This document shows, in pieces, positions 33,640 to 45,433 of a stretch of 64,000 nt of DNA. A program made the position numbers and the translations under genes. The stretch is from Rhizomys pruinosus. Its lineage: Eukaryota; Chordata; Mammalia; Rodentia; Spalacidae. The stretch covers positions 363,622 through 427,621 of the forward strand of contig VZQC01004717.1 in the NCBI GenBank assembly GCA_009823505.1, in the 5' to 3' direction. The stretch's first letter is position 1. Each line of letters opens with the position of its first letter. The notes below the pieces were generated by a model that ran no database searches, was not told where the DNA came from, and worked only from the letters and a program-made list of their open reading frames with translations.

Positions 33640-36055
33640 CACATAAATTTATTTATTTATTTATTTTTAACAAATCTAGACCTGTGTTCCCGCCCATTCC
33701 CCCACCCCGCCAGAGCTCATGCATTCTGCCAAACATGCTTTTCATCTCTTAGTCTTTCTCAATATTTTCCATGGGGAAGTTGACTGTTTTGAGCAAGAAG
33801 TTCGCTGTTTCAGTCATAGTTCTTTGATGCAGTCTTTTCTGTTGTTGGTGTTGTTTCCCAAATGCATTACGCCCAAACTGCTTTGTACAAAAACTCAGGG
33901 CCATCACAAGAATAACTTACAACTGGGTAAGGGACATTAGGCATACCACAGATAAGGATACCAATACGTCGTCTGTTTTTCCTGGCGCTAGATGGTTACT
34001 TCACTCAGCATGTATTTCTTCTAGCTCAGCCATCTTCTGCAAAAGCATCGTGTGTCTCTTATTTTTACTGCTGCATAAACTCCAAATGTGGTGAGATTAG
34101 TAGACACTTGACAACTTTGTCTAATCACTCGATCAGTTGAGGGGCATTTCAGCTTGTTCCAGTCTCTTGCTATTGTGAAGAGAGCTGCAATAACATGGCC
34201 TGCATGTAATCACTGTGTGCTGGCGTAAGTCTCTGAGGGTACATGCCCCAGGAGTGGATGGCTGGGTGCGGATGGGCAAGTTCATTCCAAAGTTTCCAGG
34301 GAGGGCTTCTCACACTGACTTTCATATGGCTGTACGAGATTTACATTCCCACCAGCAATAATGAGTGTTGCGCGGCACTTTCCCCACAAACCTCTCCACT
34401 TGTATCATATTTTTTCGTTGATCCCTAGCCAGTCTTATTCGGATTAAGGAGTGAATTTTAAGGATGTCTTTTCGATTAGCAAATTATCTATGAATGAGAT
34501 ATAGATGATTTGAAATCGTGTACAGGCTTGATTGGTGTTTCTGCAAGACATCCTCTAATTCCTCCACGTTGTAGAATCTCTGTTCAGGTCTTTGCGTCCA
34601 TCTTATTCGAGTGGGGTCATTGTTTTGCTTTTTTCTCTTTGGTTTTTTGAGTAATTTATATATTCTGGAAAATCAATGCTTTGTCAGAATGTAGCAGTGA
34701 AAAAGGTTTTCCTCCCACTCTGTGGGGATTTCTCCTTCACTTCCTTGAATTGTACCTTTGGTTGTACAGATGCTTTTGTAGTTTGTGTAGGTCCCATTTT
34801 GTCACTGTCGACCTTAATTCTGTGTAAGCCTGCCTGTCTGATTAGGAAAGTCTCTCCTATGGCCTATGTCTTGTAGCTGCCCTGCCCTGCAACTCTTCTC
34901 TTGAAAGAAACAACAAATAGACAGACCCTTAAGCCCAGCTAACCAAAAAGAAACGAAAGAAACCAGAGACTCCAAAATCAATACAATCACGTGATAGAGA
35001 AGGGAAATATCACACAACGGACAAGGAAAAGATCCAGAGAAAAATATATGGGAATACTTAAACCTAATATAAGCAAGTTTGAAACCTACAAATGGAGAAT
35101 TCTATCTGAGGAAATCACCAAACTTGGCCAAGAAGAGACCGAAGCAGCTCTAAACAGAGACTAACATATGAAGAAATAGAGGATGTAAGAAGAAACCTCC
35201 CAACTTAAAAAAAGCCGCGAGGCCCAGACGGTTGTCCAGACAAACTATCTATAAAAACATTCAAAAGAGGACTATTCAACCATTTTTACTGAAAACTGTT
35301 TTTAGAAGTGTATACAATCATGGAGGATATTCTCCCAAATTCCTTCTTTTAAAGCCAACATCTACTCTATTACCAAAAACCAGGCAAAAGATCCAACTAA
35401 AAAAGGAGAATTATAACCCCATCTCCTCAATGAACACAGATGCCCAAAATTCTAAACAGAATTATTTGGCAAATCGCATACAGGACCCACATCAAGAAGA
35501 TCATCCATCGATGACCAAGTTGGATCATACCAGAGATGGAGGGAAGGTTAACATACACAAAATAACCAATATAAACATCAATCAAACAACATAACACGGA
35601 ATATCAAAAGACAAAAACCACACCATTATCTCAATTGATGCTGAAAAGGACCTTCGACAAAATAAGCATCCCCTGTCTGCTAAAGTTTTGGAGGACTGGT
35701 TTGGAGATCATTCCTCAATTGTAATCCAAAGCCATATACAGGGAACCACAACCAATATCATCCTAGATGGAGCTAAAGACAGAAACTTATCCCCTTTAAA
35801 GTAGGAACATCGGCAAGGCTGCCCCCTGTCATCACTCTCTTCAATATAGTGCTTGAAACACTACTTGCTAGAGCAATAAGGCAAGAAAAGGAATATTAAA
35901 GGGTACTAATTGGAAAGAGGCGGAAGTCAAACTATCCCTATTTGCTGATGATATGATTGTTATACTTAAGGAATGCTAAAATCCACCAGAAAAACTCCTA
36001 GAAACGATTAACAGTTCAGCATAGTGAGGATACAAAATTAACCTTAAAAAAAATA

Positions 36056-36091
<36 letters not shown>

Positions 36092-36817
36092 AAGAATTCA
36101 AAGAGACCTTCCCACTCCAAAGAGCTACAAAAAACAATAAATACCAGGAACAAACCAAACCAAAAAACAGCAAAGGACCTCTACAACAAAAATTTTAAAC
36201 CCTTAGTGAAAGAAATTGAATAAGACACCAGAAGATGGAAAAAACCTCCCATGGTTCATGGAATTGGAAAATTAACATTGTAAAAAATGTCCATTTTACC
36301 AAAAACTCTTTTTTATAGATTAAACACAATCCCAATCAAAATCCCCAAGGTTTCTTCACAGCTTGGAAACAAATGTTTCTTAAATTCATTTGGAAAAAAA
36401 CAAAAGACCCTGAATAGTCCAAAAAAAACCACAACCTGAGTTGAAATAAAAGAGCTACACAGGGGGGATCCTTACCAGACTTCATAACTATTACTACAGG
36501 GCTATAGTCTAAAAAAACAGCCTAGACGGTACCGCACAAAAACAGAACCTGTTGACAATGGAACAAAACCCAAAGATCCAAATCTGAGCACATACAATTT
36601 CAGCCATCTCATATTTGACAAGGGGGCCAAGAAGCCACAATGGAGAAAAGACAGCATCTTCAGCAAGTGGTGTTGGCAAAACTGGATCACCACTTGTAGA
36701 AGAATGAAATTAAACCCCTACCTCTCGCCCTGTACCAAAGTCAACTCCAGATGGATTAAAGACCTCAACGTGAAACCCCAAACTCTGAAGGTGATAGAAG
36801 AAAAAGTTGGCAGCAGA
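33640..36817 (-). mobile_element. Younger L1 with inverted 5' half, nested in old L1
   Basis: 33640-34875 is the L1 3' UTR and ORF2 C-terminal part on the minus strand, ending at the text for the SRLQDIG block. 34876-36817 is upstream ORF2 on the plus strand, running through the reverse transcriptase region (FADD text near 35942) and stopping at the codons for VGSRL, the very position where the minus-strand arm stopped. The two arms therefore make one element whose 5' part was inverted. Flanked by the 13-bp duplication at 33625 and 36818. Many one-base gains and losses break all frames. Confidence 0.9.
36046..36089 (+). repeat. Long A run inside ORF2 text
   Basis: About 40 A with two T. The related L1 at 25.2 kb has coding sequence for NKQLEKEF here, so the run replaces or expands 'AAAA' text. 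It may be an assembly or read error. Confidence 0.8.
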
Positions 36818-36830
36818 CTATATCTTTTTT
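36818..36830. repeat. Target-site duplication, right copy
   Basis: 'CTATATCTTTTTT', the partner of 33625-33639. Confidence 0.85.
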
Positions 36831-38235
36831 AAGGGTTTAAATTTTCATTATAGAGATCTTTTGGTTAGGCTTATTCCTAGATATTTTTGAGAGTATTATG
36901 AATGGGAAGGTTTCCATATACTCTTTCTCCAGTTGCTTGTTATTGGTATATAGAAAAGCTATTGACTTAATAAGTAGATTTTGTAACCTGCCACTTTGCT
37001 GAAAGTATCGATTACTTCTAGCAGTTTTCTTGTGGAGTTTTTTTATCTCATATGTATAATATTAAATCACTTGCAAATACTGATTCCAATTTATGTTGCT
37101 ATAATTTCCTTCTCTTGTCTTATTGCTCTAGCACGAGTTTCGAACACTATATTGAAAAGGAGTGGAGATAGCAGTCAGCCTTGTCTGGTTCATAATTTTA
37201 ACGGGCATGCTTCCAGTTTTTCTTCATTTGGAATCATTGTTGGCCATGGGTTTCTTGTACATGGCTTTAATTATGTTGATCTAAATTCCCTCCAGACCAA
37301 TTTCCATCTTGGATTTCTCTAACATGAATGCATGTTAGATTTTTATCAAAGGCCTTTTCTGTGTCTATTGAGATGAACATGTGATTTTTGTCTTTAAGTC
37401 CATTTATATGATTTATTACATTTATTGACTTAGATATATTGAACCATTCCTACCTATTTTATTCTGCCATCCCTACTTTATTCTACCATCTGCAGAATAA
37501 AGCTTACTTGATCATGGTGGATGATCTTTTTGATGTGTGACCATGTGTTTTGTAAGTATTTTGTTCAGAATCTTGTGTCTATAATAAATAAAAAAAAAAG
37601 AATAAATTTAATTTTAATAATAAAAAATTACCAAATTTTTTGTATTAGAGTGATGCTGGTTTCATAGAAGGACTTTGGGAGTTCTCTCACTGTTTCTATC
37701 TTTTTTAATAATATAAGAAGTACTGGTTGTAAATTTTCTCTGAATGTCTGGTAGAATTCTGCTCTGAGTCCACCTGGGCCTGGGCCTTTTTTACTTGTAT
37801 TGTTGCTTCAATTTCCTTATTTGTTACAGGTCTCTTTAAGCTGTTGATCTATTCTTGGTTTAACTTTGGAAGTTACCTGTCATTTCAAATTGACTTATTG
37901 AGTTTTTCAATTCCATCTTCATTTCACCATCTTCAGTATTTTTATATCTTTTGTGACTTCATTTTTCATACCCTGAAATGTTTTTGTTATTTCATTTATA
38001 TGCATATTTGTATTTTCTTGAGCTTCCATCACAAATTTATGCCTATCTTTTTTGAGCTCTTTGTGTTGTATGTTCTTTAAGTTCTTAGATTATGTTTATT
38101 ATTATTCTTTTAAATTCTGTATTGTGAGTTCCTTGGGATGATTCTCATTGTAATATATGCCTATAGGACTGGTGGGTTTCATTGGGGGCATTTTCTCTTG
38201 GTTTTTCATATTATTTGTGTCTTTTGCATTGCCAT

Positions 38236-38708
38236 TTGGGCATATGGATGTCTTTTGTTGGTTGTGTGTCTGATAGGAAATTCTATTCTGCTTTTGTTTA
38301 GTTGAAATTTGGTCTGTTTATAATATAATATAATATAAAATAGTTTCATTGCTTTTTGCTCAGGTATAAAAATTTCTGTGATGAAATCACTAGTTGGAAA
38401 AAAAAAGAAAAGTTATTTGGTGTATGCTTCAGGCTCTCACAAGGTAGTAGGCAGGTCTGTGGTAAGTACATCAGAAGGGTATCCCAGGACAAGATGGAGG
38501 ATGTGGAAGGCCCAAAAAGAAACCTAGAGAATTGACCTAGTCTTGGTGCAAAGGATCAGGACTCAGTGCGCAGGTCTGGACTAAGAGGGTAGACCAGAGA
38601 TCTGGGGTGGAAAGCGCAGGAGCAAGCCCGGGCCCAAGGCTGGAAGGGGGACATAGTGTTGAGAGGGAGTGGAGCTGTTCAGGCCACGGGGGCAATCAAG
38701 GCACAGTG
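38236..38708. repeat. 473-bp segment, first copy (probable assembly artefact)
   Basis: Every line I compared is identical to 38710-39182, offset 474. It lies in the presumed L1 5' UTR and ends '...AAGGCACAGTG' right before the N. Confidence 0.95.
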
Positions 38709-38709
38709 N
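38709..38709. other. Single N (assembly join)
   Basis: One isolated N exactly between two identical 473-bp copies. Confidence 0.97.
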
Positions 38710-39182
38710 TTGGGCATATGGATGTCTTTTGTTGGTTGTGTGTCTGATAGGAAATTCTATTCTGCTTTTGTTTAGTTGAAATTTGGTCTGTTTATAATAT
38801 AATATAATATAAAATAGTTTCATTGCTTTTTGCTCAGGTATAAAAATTTCTGTGATGAAATCACTAGTTGGAAAAAAAAAGAAAAGTTATTTGGTGTATG
38901 CTTCAGGCTCTCACAAGGTAGTAGGCAGGTCTGTGGTAAGTACATCAGAAGGGTATCCCAGGACAAGATGGAGGATGTGGAAGGCCCAAAAAGAAACCTA
39001 GAGAATTGACCTAGTCTTGGTGCAAAGGATCAGGACTCAGTGCGCAGGTCTGGACTAAGAGGGTAGACCAGAGATCTGGGGTGGAAAGCGCAGGAGCAAG
39101 CCCGGGCCCAAGGCTGGAAGGGGGACATAGTGTTGAGAGGGAGTGGAGCTGTTCAGGCCACGGGGGCAATCAAGGCACAGTG
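38710..39182. repeat. 473-bp segment, second copy
   Basis: Starts 'TTGGGCATATGGATG' as at 38236 and continues into single-copy sequence after 'CACAGTG' at 39182. Confidence 0.95.
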
Positions 39183-39644
39183 AGCAGGATCTGACTTACA
39201 AAGCTGGTTGGCAAGTCTGAGGCAGGCAGATCAGGAGGCCAAGGGGACCACATTCCAGAAAGAGTGGAGTTGCTCAGGGTGCAGGGATATACTTTTTTTC
39301 TTTCTTTTGACAGGGTTTTCCTCATCATACTCCCTGGTTCTGATAGGGTAGTCAGGAGCTCTCTGGAACACCAAAGGGGCCTAGTCCCAAAGCTCATGAG
39401 GCCCAGATGGGCATGTTCTGATTAGCTAAGCAAGAGAGATATGAGCCCGAGAACAGTAGGAATAAGGCTTCTTCCAAAGCAGGACAGCCATGACCAAGTG
39501 AGCAGGCTCTATCTGACTTACCAGGTTTGTTCAGAGCTCTCTGTTAGCAAGAGCTGGCAGGCCTAGTCCCAAAGAGAGTAGCTAGGCACCAAATGGGCAG
39601 GGTCTAACTAGCTAAGCAGGGCAGATGTTTGATGTTGTTCTTGC

Positions 39645-39825
39645 TTGGTTTTGTGATTTGGGAAAATTTTTGTTGTTTTGTTGATTGGTTGGTTGGTTTT
39701 GATTTGGGTTCTTGTGACAGGGTTCTACTATATACCCCACACTGGCCTGAAATTTGTGGTTCATCTGATTCAGCCTGCTAGGTACTGGGATTAGAAATAT
39801 ATAATACCATACCTGGCTTCAGATT
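39645..39825 (-). mobile_element. Old B1-like SINE
   Basis: Reversed B1 order: 'CTTGTGACAGGGTTCTAC', 'CCCACACTGGCCTGAAA', 'GGTACTGGGATTAGAAATA', 'CATACCTGGCTTC'. Confidence 0.75.
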
Positions 39826-39937
39826 TTATTTCCTAGCTAGTAACTAGCAAACTGAGAACAAGCCTAACAATAATTGTACCACCTCTCAAAGGACCCCAAA
39901 CTATGATGCACCAACAATTATAAAATGGGACTTCTGG

Positions 39938-40172
39938 GGTTGGAGAGATGGCTCAGTGTTTAACACTGGCTATTCTTGAAGATGCTCCAGGTTTGTTTCC
40001 CAGCCTCAAAATGGCAGCTAACAACTGTCTGTAACTCCATTTCCAGGGAATCCAAGGCCCTCTTCTGATCTGGATGGGTATTGCAATACCCAAATGCACT
40101 TATACACATGTAGGCAATACGCTCATACACATAAAATAAAAATAACTAATAAAATACTTTAAATAATAAAAG
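39938..40172 (+). mobile_element. B2 SINE (older form) with target-site duplication
   Basis: 'GGTTGGAGAGATGGCTCAG' head, decayed B box, tail of AAATAACTAATAAAA. Flanked by 'ATAAAATGGGACTTCTGG' at 39920-39937 and 40173-40190, 18 of 18. Confidence 0.95.
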
Positions 40173-40190
40173 ATAAAATGGGACTTCTGG

Positions 40191-41671
40191 TGAAATGGAA
40201 ACATCAAGTAATCACAATATCTAATTCCCATACCATTCTGATTACATTTCCTTAACAACTTTCATAGTGGTGAAAACCAATAGGCAAGTTCCTGGGAAGG
40301 AAAACTATCAACAGTCTTACCTAGTTGTGCACACTGAGAGCTGAAATACTGACCTGCTCATTGGAGCAATAGTGGCATGATTATGATAGTGGTAACCCAC
40401 CACTTGCTGAGTAGATTTGAAGCCTACTTCGTAGGAGGGAACCCAAGCATGATACTGGTTGAGAGCCCTTGGCTTGGAAGGTTATATGCCCTAGAACCGA
40501 TTATTATTATTTTGATAACTGTATATGTTAAATGGTCTTCTAAATACTCATGTTTACACTTATAGATTAATAGATTAGTGCTGCTCGCACCATTCCTCAG
40601 AAAAGCATCTTATAACTGCAGGAAGAGGTTAATGCACAGACTCATAACTGGTCAAAGAGTTGGGAATAAATGATGGTGGAGTGCTCAGCCCTAAATGGAC
40701 TTCTATATCACCCCTCCAAGGCTCAGAGAACATCATTGAAGAGGAGGCAGAAAGTATTTAAGAGCTGGAGGATAAGGAAGTGTGCTGTGAAGAAATGACT
40801 TCTGGATATGCATGGCTGCAGCTATGGTTCCCTGCACAGGAGTAGACCCACCAACTTTTCATCAGTGATAATGGAGGATATCACAAAGCCCCACCCATCT
40901 CTAAGGGACTATTGTCAGTTAATGGTTGCTGCATGAGGGGGGGGTTACTTTCTTCAACAGTATAGCCACTGAGACACAGCCTATGCTCCAGCAAATAACT
41001 TCTCATCCATGCTCATACAAGTGAGCCTAATCAAACTCAGTGGGTCACATACAAAAAAGATGTGATAGTAAGAAAGAGGCTCATTGGGAAGAGGGATTTT
41101 GGTGTAAGTGGAAGGAGGTGAGAGAAGATAATGCAGATGGAAATGACTAAACTTCACTAAGTAAATGTATGAAACTGTTAAAGAATAAATGTTTTATTTT
41201 TGCAATGCTTTTAAGCTTTATTCAGTTATAACCTGAATAAAGAAGCAGATTGATGGACCATCATTTTAAGGCCAAGAGTGGACCCAAACTCCTAGAACCA
41301 TCAGTTCTTTCAGATGTCTCAGAGAACTATTCTCTTGAGATAGGCTTCACTCATACTTTTGCTGAATCAGTATTTCCACCATCACTTGGGGAATAGAAGC
41401 CAGGACCCACCCCTATCTTGTCAGAGAATCTTATCCTTTGATCCCTAGGCCTAAAATCACACTTCTCAATTCTCACTATTTTCAATGAGAAAGACATGTT
41501 GCTTGTCATGCTTTGGTATGTTTATGAAGCACACCCACATTCATTCACTATCTTAGGTGGAGGGCAAGGTGGAGTCCTGAGAGATTAAGATCAGGTGCCC
41601 AGGTCACAAGAGGAGCACATGGCTCAGTGAGCTTTTTTATATTATAACTTTTGGTTGCAAAGTTAAGTTAA
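40191..41671. other. Unassigned sequence
   Basis: About 1.5 kb with no repeat that I recognise and no convincing exon. Short frames only. Confidence 0.4.
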
Positions 41672-41805
41672 AAACATTTTTTGGTCTTTTTGAGACAGGG
41701 TCCCCCTTTAGTCCTAGCTGACTTTGAACTCACAGAGATCTGCCTGCCTCTTCCTCCTGAGTGCTGGGATTAAAGGCATGAGCCACCACTCCTGAAAAAT
41801 TAAAA
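41672..41805 (-). mobile_element. B1 SINE
   Basis: 'TTTTTGAGACAGGGTCCCCC', 'CTCCTGAGTGCTGGGATTAA', 'GCATGAGCCACCACTCC'. Confidence 0.92.
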
Positions 41806-41879
41806 TTTTTAGGCCAGATTATGTCCATGTTGTAAAAGTCATTCCTACAATTTTTTCTTATCCATAGTGTTACTGACAA

Positions 41880-42290
41880 AAGTCTGAGAAAAACTACTTT
41901 AAAGAAAGAGTTTATTTTGACCTACAGTTTAGAAGTTTCAGTCCACAGTCTTCTGTCTGGTTCCATGTAGCTGAACCTAAGGTGAGGCAGGGACTCACAA
42001 AGTAGGGACTGACAGAGCAAGCTTCTCTTCTCCTGGTGACCAGAAAATGGAGAAAGATAGAAAAACAACAAGATATATCTTTCAAACCCATACTTCCAGG
42101 GACCCACTTCCCCAAACCAGGCTTTACCTCCTAATATTCTATTCAGTAGACTTAACAGTACAGTCATTCATTGATAAAGTTATTGACCTTATAATCCAAT
42201 CACCCCTCACTGATTAGCTTCACCAGCTGGGGACAAATCTTTCAACACATGAGCCTTCGGGGGACCACATCATGCACATATCATAGCATA
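41880..42290 (-). repeat. Dispersed repeat, minus strand (LTR-like)
   Basis: Reads like a reversed LTR-type dispersed repeat: 'AGAGTTTATTTTGACCTACAG' region, 'TGAGGCAGGGACTCAC', 'TAATCCAATCACCCCTC', 'GGGACAAATCTTTCAAC'. The family is not resolved. Confidence 0.5.
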
Positions 42291-42389
42291 CTTAGAAGCT
42301 TCACATATTACTTTTATATATTAAAAATAGAGAACTTAAAACAGTGCTTTGAGTTTACTTCTTGGCTGAATAGAGACTTTGTGATTATT

Positions 42390-42750
42390 AATCTCGACTG
42401 TCATATTGATTTGATGAAGATGTTCCTATAACATTAGTAAAGAACATCTCAGAGTGTGTCTGGAAGGGCATTCCCACAGGGGATAAATGAAAAGGGGAAG
42501 ACAACTTGAATGAAGGTGACACCATCCTATGGGCTGGGGACCTGATGGAATATAGCGGGGACCAGGAGAAAGCCTGTGAATGCAAACATGTGTTCTCTCT
42601 GCCTCTGGTTACTATGCTAAGAGTTGCTGTGCTCTACTATCTCTTCCCCATTGTGATGAACTGAACCCTCCAAAACCATAATCAAAGCAAATCCTTCTGT
42701 TGTTTTTCTCAGGTATTTGTCACAGTGACAAAAGCTTAATATGGGCTTTG
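42390..42750 (+). repeat. Rodent dispersed repeat, family B copy 1
   Basis: 'CTCGACTGTCATATTGATTTG', 'GACACCATCCTATGGGCTGG', 'GGACCTGATGGAATATAG', then the shared end 'CTCAGGTATTTGTCACAGTG'. Matches the order of 47655-47975. Confidence 0.65.
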
Positions 42751-43019
42751 TTTTCAAATACATGACACAAATCACAAAGGCATGTTCCTTCTGTGATCCT
42801 CATAAAGTGCTTTTCCAATCCATAAGCACCAAAGGCAGTCTGTGAGAACAGATCTTGCATTGGCATGGCTCTTACTTGCAGATCTTGCTAATTATGGTAC
42901 TCCGTCTTTCTATAGTTCCTAATCTCTAAGTGCTAAGTTCCTGTCCATAGTTGGTACTGGAAAAAAAAATCTGCAATAGTACTGCTGTCTCTGTTCATTG
43001 AGTATTATAAGAAAATACT
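42751..43019. other. Unassigned sequence
   Basis: Nothing recognised. Confidence 0.35.
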
Positions 43020-43385
43020 AGGGCTGGACTGAACTGATCAGAGTCCAAAATGACATCTCCAGAGAAAATAGACTGCTTTGCTTCTCGTCCACCTGTGCCC
43101 CTTTTCTAAAGCCTAGGGAACAATCTGCGGAAGAGGGGGCATGGTAGAATGTAAGGGCTGCAATTGGGGTGAATTACGAAACTACAGAAATATAGACTGG
43201 ACTCTTATTTGATCAACATGATTGTACATACAAGCCCCTCCAGCTGGACAATGGGGGCCATGGGCTGTATAAGTTTGGGCGTATCTGCTTGCAAATTGGT
43301 TTAACATGAAGGATGCTTGTATTCATTATTTATTACCTATTATTAAAAACTAAATAAAATAAATTTTTAAAAAGAAAATGAATCA
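43020..43385 (+). mobile_element. L1 3' UTR fragment (older copy)
   Basis: Parallels the L1 3' UTR at 45434-46014: 'CACCTGTGCCCCTTTTCTAA', 'GGAATGTAAGGGCTGCAA' type text, 'CATGAAGGATGCTTGTA'. Diverged; ends in an A-rich run. Confidence 0.85.
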
Positions 43386-43404
43386 CATTAGAAAAAAAAT
43401 ACTG

Positions 43405-43640
43405 GGGCTGGAAAGATGGCTCAGCGGTTAAGAGCACCAACTGCTCTTGCAGAGGACCGGGTTTGATTTCCAGCACCCACATGGCAGCTAAGAACCATCT
43501 TTAACTCCAGGGGAATCCAACGCCCTCTTCTGACCTCCACGACATTGCACGACACAGGCGCGCCAACCTACATGCAGACAGTATACTCATACACATAAAA
43601 AAAAATAATAAATAAAAAAGTTTTTTAAAAAAAAAGAAAA
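43405..43640 (+). mobile_element. B2 SINE (older form)
   Basis: 'GGGGCTGGAAAGATGGCTCAG', 'CCATCTTTAACTCCAGGGG' with no internal duplication, AT-rich tail. Confidence 0.95.
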
Positions 43641-43644
43641 TACT

Positions 43645-43935
43645 ATTGGCTGGCAATTTTTGATGAAGAGAAATTTATTGGCTTATAGTTCTAGAGGCTG
43701 GAAAGTCTTATATAAGAGTGACAGAATGGGGGGCAAAAGGCAAAAGGAGGGTGGAAAAAGAAGGAAAGGGGAGAAAAGGGGGAGGGAGGAGAGAGGGAGG
43801 TAGGAAGGGAGAAAATAGGGTGAACTGGTTCTTTCGTAAGGCACCTACTACTCCCACACAATAAAGTCAACTCCACAATAATTCCACCCTCAAAACATAA
43901 TTGAATCCCCACAGGCCTCCAACACTGTCTCACTG
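43645..43935 (-). repeat. MaLR-like LTR fragment with purine tract
   Basis: 'AAATTTATTGGCTTATAGTT', 'CTAGAGGCTGGAAAGTC', 'CACAATAATTCCACCCTC' follow a reversed MaLR-type LTR. A GGAGAAAA-rich purine tract fills 43735-43815. Confidence 0.45.
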
Positions 43936-44063
43936 GTGATTAAGTTCTTAGTATATTTTTGTGAAGCTTTCAAGACAGGGGTAAAATAAGAGCTATTTTT
44001 TTCCTAGGGTCATTCCTCAATTTCTCTTCAGTCTACTTTGATTTATTTTATTTTATTTTGCTG

Positions 44064-44177
44064 TTTAGTTGTTTGGTTGTTTGTTTGTTTGTTTGTTTGT
44101 TTGGTTGGTTGGTTGGTTGGTTGGTTGGTTGGTTGGTTGGTGGGTGGGTTGGTTGGTTGGTTGGTTGGTTGGTTGGT
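44064..44177. repeat. (TTTG)n then (TTGG)n microsatellite
   Basis: About nine TTTG units followed by TTGG/GGTT units over 44101-44176, with two TGGG variants near 44141-44148. It sits at the A-tail end of the reversed B1 next to it. Confidence 0.97.
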
Positions 44178-44312
44178 TTTTTGAGACAGGGTCTCTGTGT
44201 AGCTCCAGCTATCCTAGAACTCTCTATATACACCAGGCTGGCCTCCATGTTACAGAGATCTGCCTGTCTCTGTCTCCCAAGTGCTGGGATTAAAGGTGTG
44301 TGCCACCACACA
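44178..44312 (-). mobile_element. B1 SINE
   Basis: 'TTTTTTGAGACAGGGTCTCTG', 'ATACACCAGGCTGGCC', 'AGTGCTGGGATTAAAGGTG'. Confidence 0.94.
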
Positions 44313-44324
44313 AAGGTCATGTGT

Positions 44325-44725
44325 TATGGATAGAATAATGTCATTCGTACTCACACCCCACATGCGTCAGAACTTCAGAATGATACCTTATTTGGAAATA
44401 AGGCTGCTGCGTTTAGTGAAGACAAGGTCATACTACAGTAAAACAGCCCCTTAATCTGACTGATATCCATCTGAGAAAGAGATACAGAAAGGAAAGCCTT
44501 GTGAGGAAGTGAGCCAAAAGGTTGGCCATGAAAACAAGAAGAGGCTGGCACGATGCTGAGGAGCAGTGAATGCTGTCAGAAGGTGAGGGACAGTAAAGCT
44601 CCTTTGGAGGCTGAGGGGGAACAGGGGTCTGGCCCTGGGAACACCTGGATGTTGTGCTTCCCACTTCTAGACCTGTGAAGCAATGCATCTCTCATGCTGT
44701 CAGCCATCTACTGTTTATGAAATCC
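44325..44725 (+). mobile_element. MLT1-like MaLR LTR
   Basis: 'GTGTTATGGATAGAATAATG', 'TACCTTATTTGGAAATAAGG', 'GACAAGGTCATACTAC', 'CACTTCTAGACCTGTGAAGC' keep the order of the ancient MaLR/MLT1 LTR group (endogenous retrovirus-L related). Diverged and non-coding. Confidence 0.7.
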
Positions 44726-45419
44726 TGGCAAATTAATGTATTTGATTGAGTCAATATCCCCTTCCTAGAAACATGCAAAAAAAATTAAGTCTCCAACACA
44801 TGCCACTAGGCAAACTGAGCAATCCACCCTGCCCTACCTTCCATTCTCTTCTTGACATGCAAAAGAACCCATGGATCCCAATGGATCAGTTGTTGCCTTC
44901 CCTCTTATGGCTTTACTTTTTTTGTCCAGTAGCCAAGAAGTGATGGGTCAGGGCAGTGACATTTCATAGCAGGCCTCCCCAACATTTTAAATCCCACACA
45001 AAGTGCACACAGGCCAGAGTAGTCTCTTCCCACCATCTCTAGATGTCACGCGCTTTGAGCAGCTTAATGTAATACCCACAATACTATTAGGAACAAACCA
45101 GCCCAGATGCCAGAGAGCTGACCTCTGCTCATCTGTCTTTGTGAATTCAGAAAGAGAGTGGCAGCTCTGATCAAGCTCAGCATCTGCAAAACCAGAGCTA
45201 TAAAGCCAAAAGCAGTCCAGGCTCTGGTCCATCTCATGTGGGGTGAGACCCCATCTCAGGTGAGGTGAGAGCCCAGATACAGAAATGCTGTACTCTGTTC
45301 CTTCAAGTTTTCATTGTTTGTGCTTTTAATTATACACCTATTAAATGAAAAACACCACATATAAGACACAGACTTGACTTTTAAAAACCAGATGTCAGAT
45401 GCATCCAGGCCCTCCTTTT
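44726..45419. other. Unassigned sequence
   Basis: No recognised repeat. Short frames without a domain. Confidence 0.4.
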
Positions 45420-45433
45420 AAATTAACATAGGC

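Larger units (their letters stand above)
31775..39640 (-). mobile_element. Old L1, nearly whole span but internally deleted and split
   Basis: Reading with increasing plus coordinates (3' to 5' of the L1): A-tail complement and 3' UTR at 31775-33150, ORF2 fragment at 33150-33639, a younger L1 at 33640-36817, ORF2 again at 36831-37600 (reverse transcriptase region, including the text for NGE and SIDAEKAF), then upstream ORF2-like text to about 37840. 38100-39640 resembles L1 5' UTR/promoter sequence (inferred). ORF1 is not readable, so internal deletions are likely. All frames are broken. Confidence 0.75.

Noticed and set aside
44048..44333. Frames of about 90 codons rich in Leu/Val/Gly/Trp or Pro/Thr/Asn over 44048-44333
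   Set aside because: They are translations of the (TTTG/TTGG)n array and the adjoining B1, not a protein.
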